From Candidatus Burarchaeum sp. (GTDB lineage Archaea; Micrarchaeota; Micrarchaeia; Burarchaeales; Burarchaeaceae), in the NCBI RefSeq assembly GCF_030646255.1, contig NZ_JAUSNF010000009.1, positions 1-47,931 on the forward strand: a stretch of DNA of 47,931 nucleotides. Direction: 5' to 3'. Shown piece by piece: positions 46,009 to 47,931 of this stretch (the stretch's first letter is position 1; every line of letters starts with the position of its first letter). The notes beneath the pieces are model-generated. The model was given only the letters and a program-made list of their open reading frames with translations. It searched no databases and was not told the origin of the DNA. Position numbers and translations under genes: made by a program.

Positions 46009-47301
46009 ATGCCAGGCGCAGTTGTAGTTGGGCTCCAGTATGGAGACGAGGGAAAGGGCAAGGTAGTGGACTATTGTGCGCAGAAAGCCGACATAGTCGT
46101 GCGCTTCAACGGCGGCGCGAATGCCGGCCACACCGTGATTGTGAAAGGCGAGACGCACAAGTTCCACCTGATGCCGAGTGGCGTGCTCTGGGGCAAACGC
46201 GTGATGCTCGGTGCGGGCACAGTAATAGACCCGAAGCTGCTTCTTGATGAGATTGCGCAGGCGCAGAAGGCCGGCATAAAGCCGAAGCTTCTGGTGGACT
46301 ACAGGGCGCACGTTGTTACTCCCTGGCACAAGCTGCTCGACGGAGCCTCAGAGGTGCTCAAGGGCAGGCAGAAAATAGGCACCACGGGCAGGGGCATAGG
46401 GCCTGCATACGCTGACAAGGTTTCGCGCATAGGCATAAGGGTGGGCGATTTACTTGACGCGGGCAAGCTGCGGGAGAAGACAAGGTTCCTGAACGAGTTA
46501 AATTCAAAAATTGCCAGCCGGGTTTACTCAATAGAGGAAGTGCCTCAGGATTTTACCGCTGAGTATGCGGAATACGGGCGGCAGCTTGCGCCATATGTCG
46601 GCATGCTTTCCATCGAGCTCAACATGGCTCTGAGCGAGGGCAGGAAGGTTCTTTTCGAGGGCGCGCAGGGGGCGCAGCTGGATGTCGACCTGGGTACCTA
46701 CCCCTACGTCACTTCCTCAAACACAACCGCTGGCGCGGCCTGCGCCTACTGCGGAGTCGGGCCCAAGCACATAAAGGAGGTCTTGGGCGTTGTCAAGGCA
46801 TACACCTCCCGGGTCGGCGAGGGGCCTTTTGTGAGCGAGATAAACGGGCATCTTGCAGACAAGCTGCGGGAGAAGGGGAAAGAGTATGGCACAACAACAG
46901 GAAGGCCCCGGCGCATCGGATGGCTGAACCTTGTAGCTGTGCGTTATGCAGCAATGATAAATGGGACCACGGGTCTCGCGGTCACGAAGCTCGACACACT
47001 CTCCGGCCTTGAAAAAATAAATGTGTGCAAAGAATACGAGTGCGAAGGCAAGATGGTAGGACAGCATAAGGCGGACGCTGAGTTTCTGAAGCGGTGCAAA
47101 CCTGTTTATATCGAGCTCAAGGGCTGGGAGGACCCTGGCCCTGCGGGCTGGCGCGCGATGGTAAAGAACGGCTACAATGCGCTGCCAAAAGAATGCAAGA
47201 ACTACCTCAAGCTGATTTCCGAGTTCTGCAACGCACCCATATATATGGTAAGCATCGGGCCTGGCCGCGAGGATACCATTCTTCTTAAAAACCTGTTTTG
47301 A
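46009..47301 (+). CDS. purA: Adenylosuccinate synthetase
   Basis: VVVGLQYGDEGKGKVVD, VRFNGGANAGHTV, GTTGRGIGPAYADKVSR, EGAQGAQLDVDLGTYPYVTSSNTTAG. Confidence 0.96.
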   Translation: MPGAVVVGLQYGDEGKGKVVDYCAQKADIVVRFNGGANAGHTVIVKGETHKFHLMPSGVLWGKRVMLGAGTVIDPKLLLDEIAQAQKAGIKPKLLVDYRAHVVTPWHKLLDGASEVLKGRQKIGTTGRGIGPAYADKVSRIGIRVGDLLDAGKLREKTRFLNELNSKIASRVYSIEEVPQDFTAEYAEYGRQLAPYVGMLSIELNMALSEGRKVLFEGAQGAQLDVDLGTYPYVTSSNTTAGAACAYCGVGPKHIKEVLGVVKAYTSRVGEGPFVSEINGHLADKLREKGKEYGTTTGRPRRIGWLNLVAVRYAAMINGTTGLAVTKLDTLSGLEKINVCKEYECEGKMVGQHKADAEFLKRCKPVYIELKGWEDPGPAGWRAMVKNGYNALPKECKNYLKLISEFCNAPIYMVSIGPGREDTILLKNLF

Positions 47302-47340
47302 TTAAAGGAGGGTGAACGTCAGGGAACTTGGGTTTCCTAC

Positions 47341-47506
47341 GCCTCAGTAGCTCAGTGGCAGAGCGCGTCCTTGGTAAGGCCCTTTTCTTTCGCGAAAGAA
47401 AAGCCCCTTGGGAAAAACCGTTTCCGAGCACATGTAAAGGGAAGGTATCGGAAACCGCAGGTTTCTGATTAGGACGAGGCCGCGAGTTCAAATCTCGCCT
47501 GAGGCT
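47341..47506 (+). tRNA. tRNA-Thr(GGU) with a 94-nt intron (47377-47470) at canonical 37/38
   Basis: Exons 47341-47376 and 47471-47506 give a 72-nt cloverleaf: GCCTCAG/CTGAGGC, CGTCC-TTGGTAA-GGACG, GCGAG-TTCAAAT-CTCGC, discriminator T. Confidence 0.92.
47382..47403. repeat. 22-bp perfect palindrome inside tRNA-Thr intron
   Basis: CTTTTCTTTCG|CGAAAGAAAAG. Confidence 0.85.
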
Positions 47507-47604
47507 TTTGACAGCAGTCAAGAAGCCCCTGGTTGCAAACTAGGCACGAAAGTGCCTAATTCGGCACCAAGAAAGATAAGGAGTTTGCCTCAGAGGTGCA
47601 AGAC

Positions 47605-47931
47605 ATGGAACCATTCGACATACACCACCAGAAGCGAACGCTAGAGGCAAAGCTCAGGTGGCTCAATGAAACAAAGGAAATAGGTCCACAGGACAAGCGG
47701 CTAATGCTAGACTTCTACAAGGACGGCGTGGCCAGGGGCCTCTCAACGGCAAGGAACATCAAGTACCTCCTCTTCCTTTCGCAGCTCTCCAAAATGCTCA
47801 AAACCGGCTTCAGGAACGCCACCAAGGAGAAAATCACAGATATCGTTATCAAAACGGAGCAAAGCAACTACTCTGAGTGGACCAAAAAGGACTTCAAAAT
47901 CGCCATCAAATTCTTCTACAAGTGGCTCAAC
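47605..47931 (+). CDS. Putative tyrosine recombinase/integrase, N-terminal part (truncated by window)
   Basis: KRLMLDFYKDGVARGLSTARNIKYLLFLSQLSKML...YSEWTKKDFKIAIKFFYKWLN resembles the SAM-like core-binding domain of archaeal integrases. Confidence 0.65.
   Translation, partial: MEPFDIHHQKRTLEAKLRWLNETKEIGPQDKRLMLDFYKDGVARGLSTARNIKYLLFLSQLSKMLKTGFRNATKEKITDIVIKTEQSNYSEWTKKDFKIAIKFFYKWLN

Overview
47.9 kb archaeal chromosomal window. Archaeal markers are rpl21e-rpoF-DUF655-ksgA, a TBP-like gene, EndoQ, archaeal PheST, a BHB-type tRNA intron and TATA/GGTGA signals. Most of it is densely packed housekeeping and accessory genes: two glycosyltransferases, a bicupin, PAC2, pheS-pheT, acylphosphatase, a PadR/ABC/NEW3-type export operon, alaX, VapBC-like and DUF4258/AbrB-like toxin-antitoxin pairs, PHP, nadK, dcd, a complete his operon (hisD-[hisC::HAD]-hisB-hisG-hisH-hisA-hisF-hisIE), EndoQ, a lone 5S rRNA, a VIT1-like transporter, trmI and purA. 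It ends with tRNA-Thr and the start of a probable tyrosine recombinase. The observations I rank highest are: (1) a TBP gene encoding only one of the two canonical TBP repeats; (2) a cloverleaf-like array of perfect hairpins directly after tRNA-Leu(UAA), plus a leader hairpin motif that recurs inside the tRNA-Thr(GGU) intron; (3) a HisC-HAD fusion likely to supply the missing histidinol-phosphatase; (4) a PHP gene whose only reasonable start codon is AUA; (5) an integrase-like gene next to the intron-containing tRNA-Thr. All calls come from reading the sequence and recalling protein families; no database search was run.
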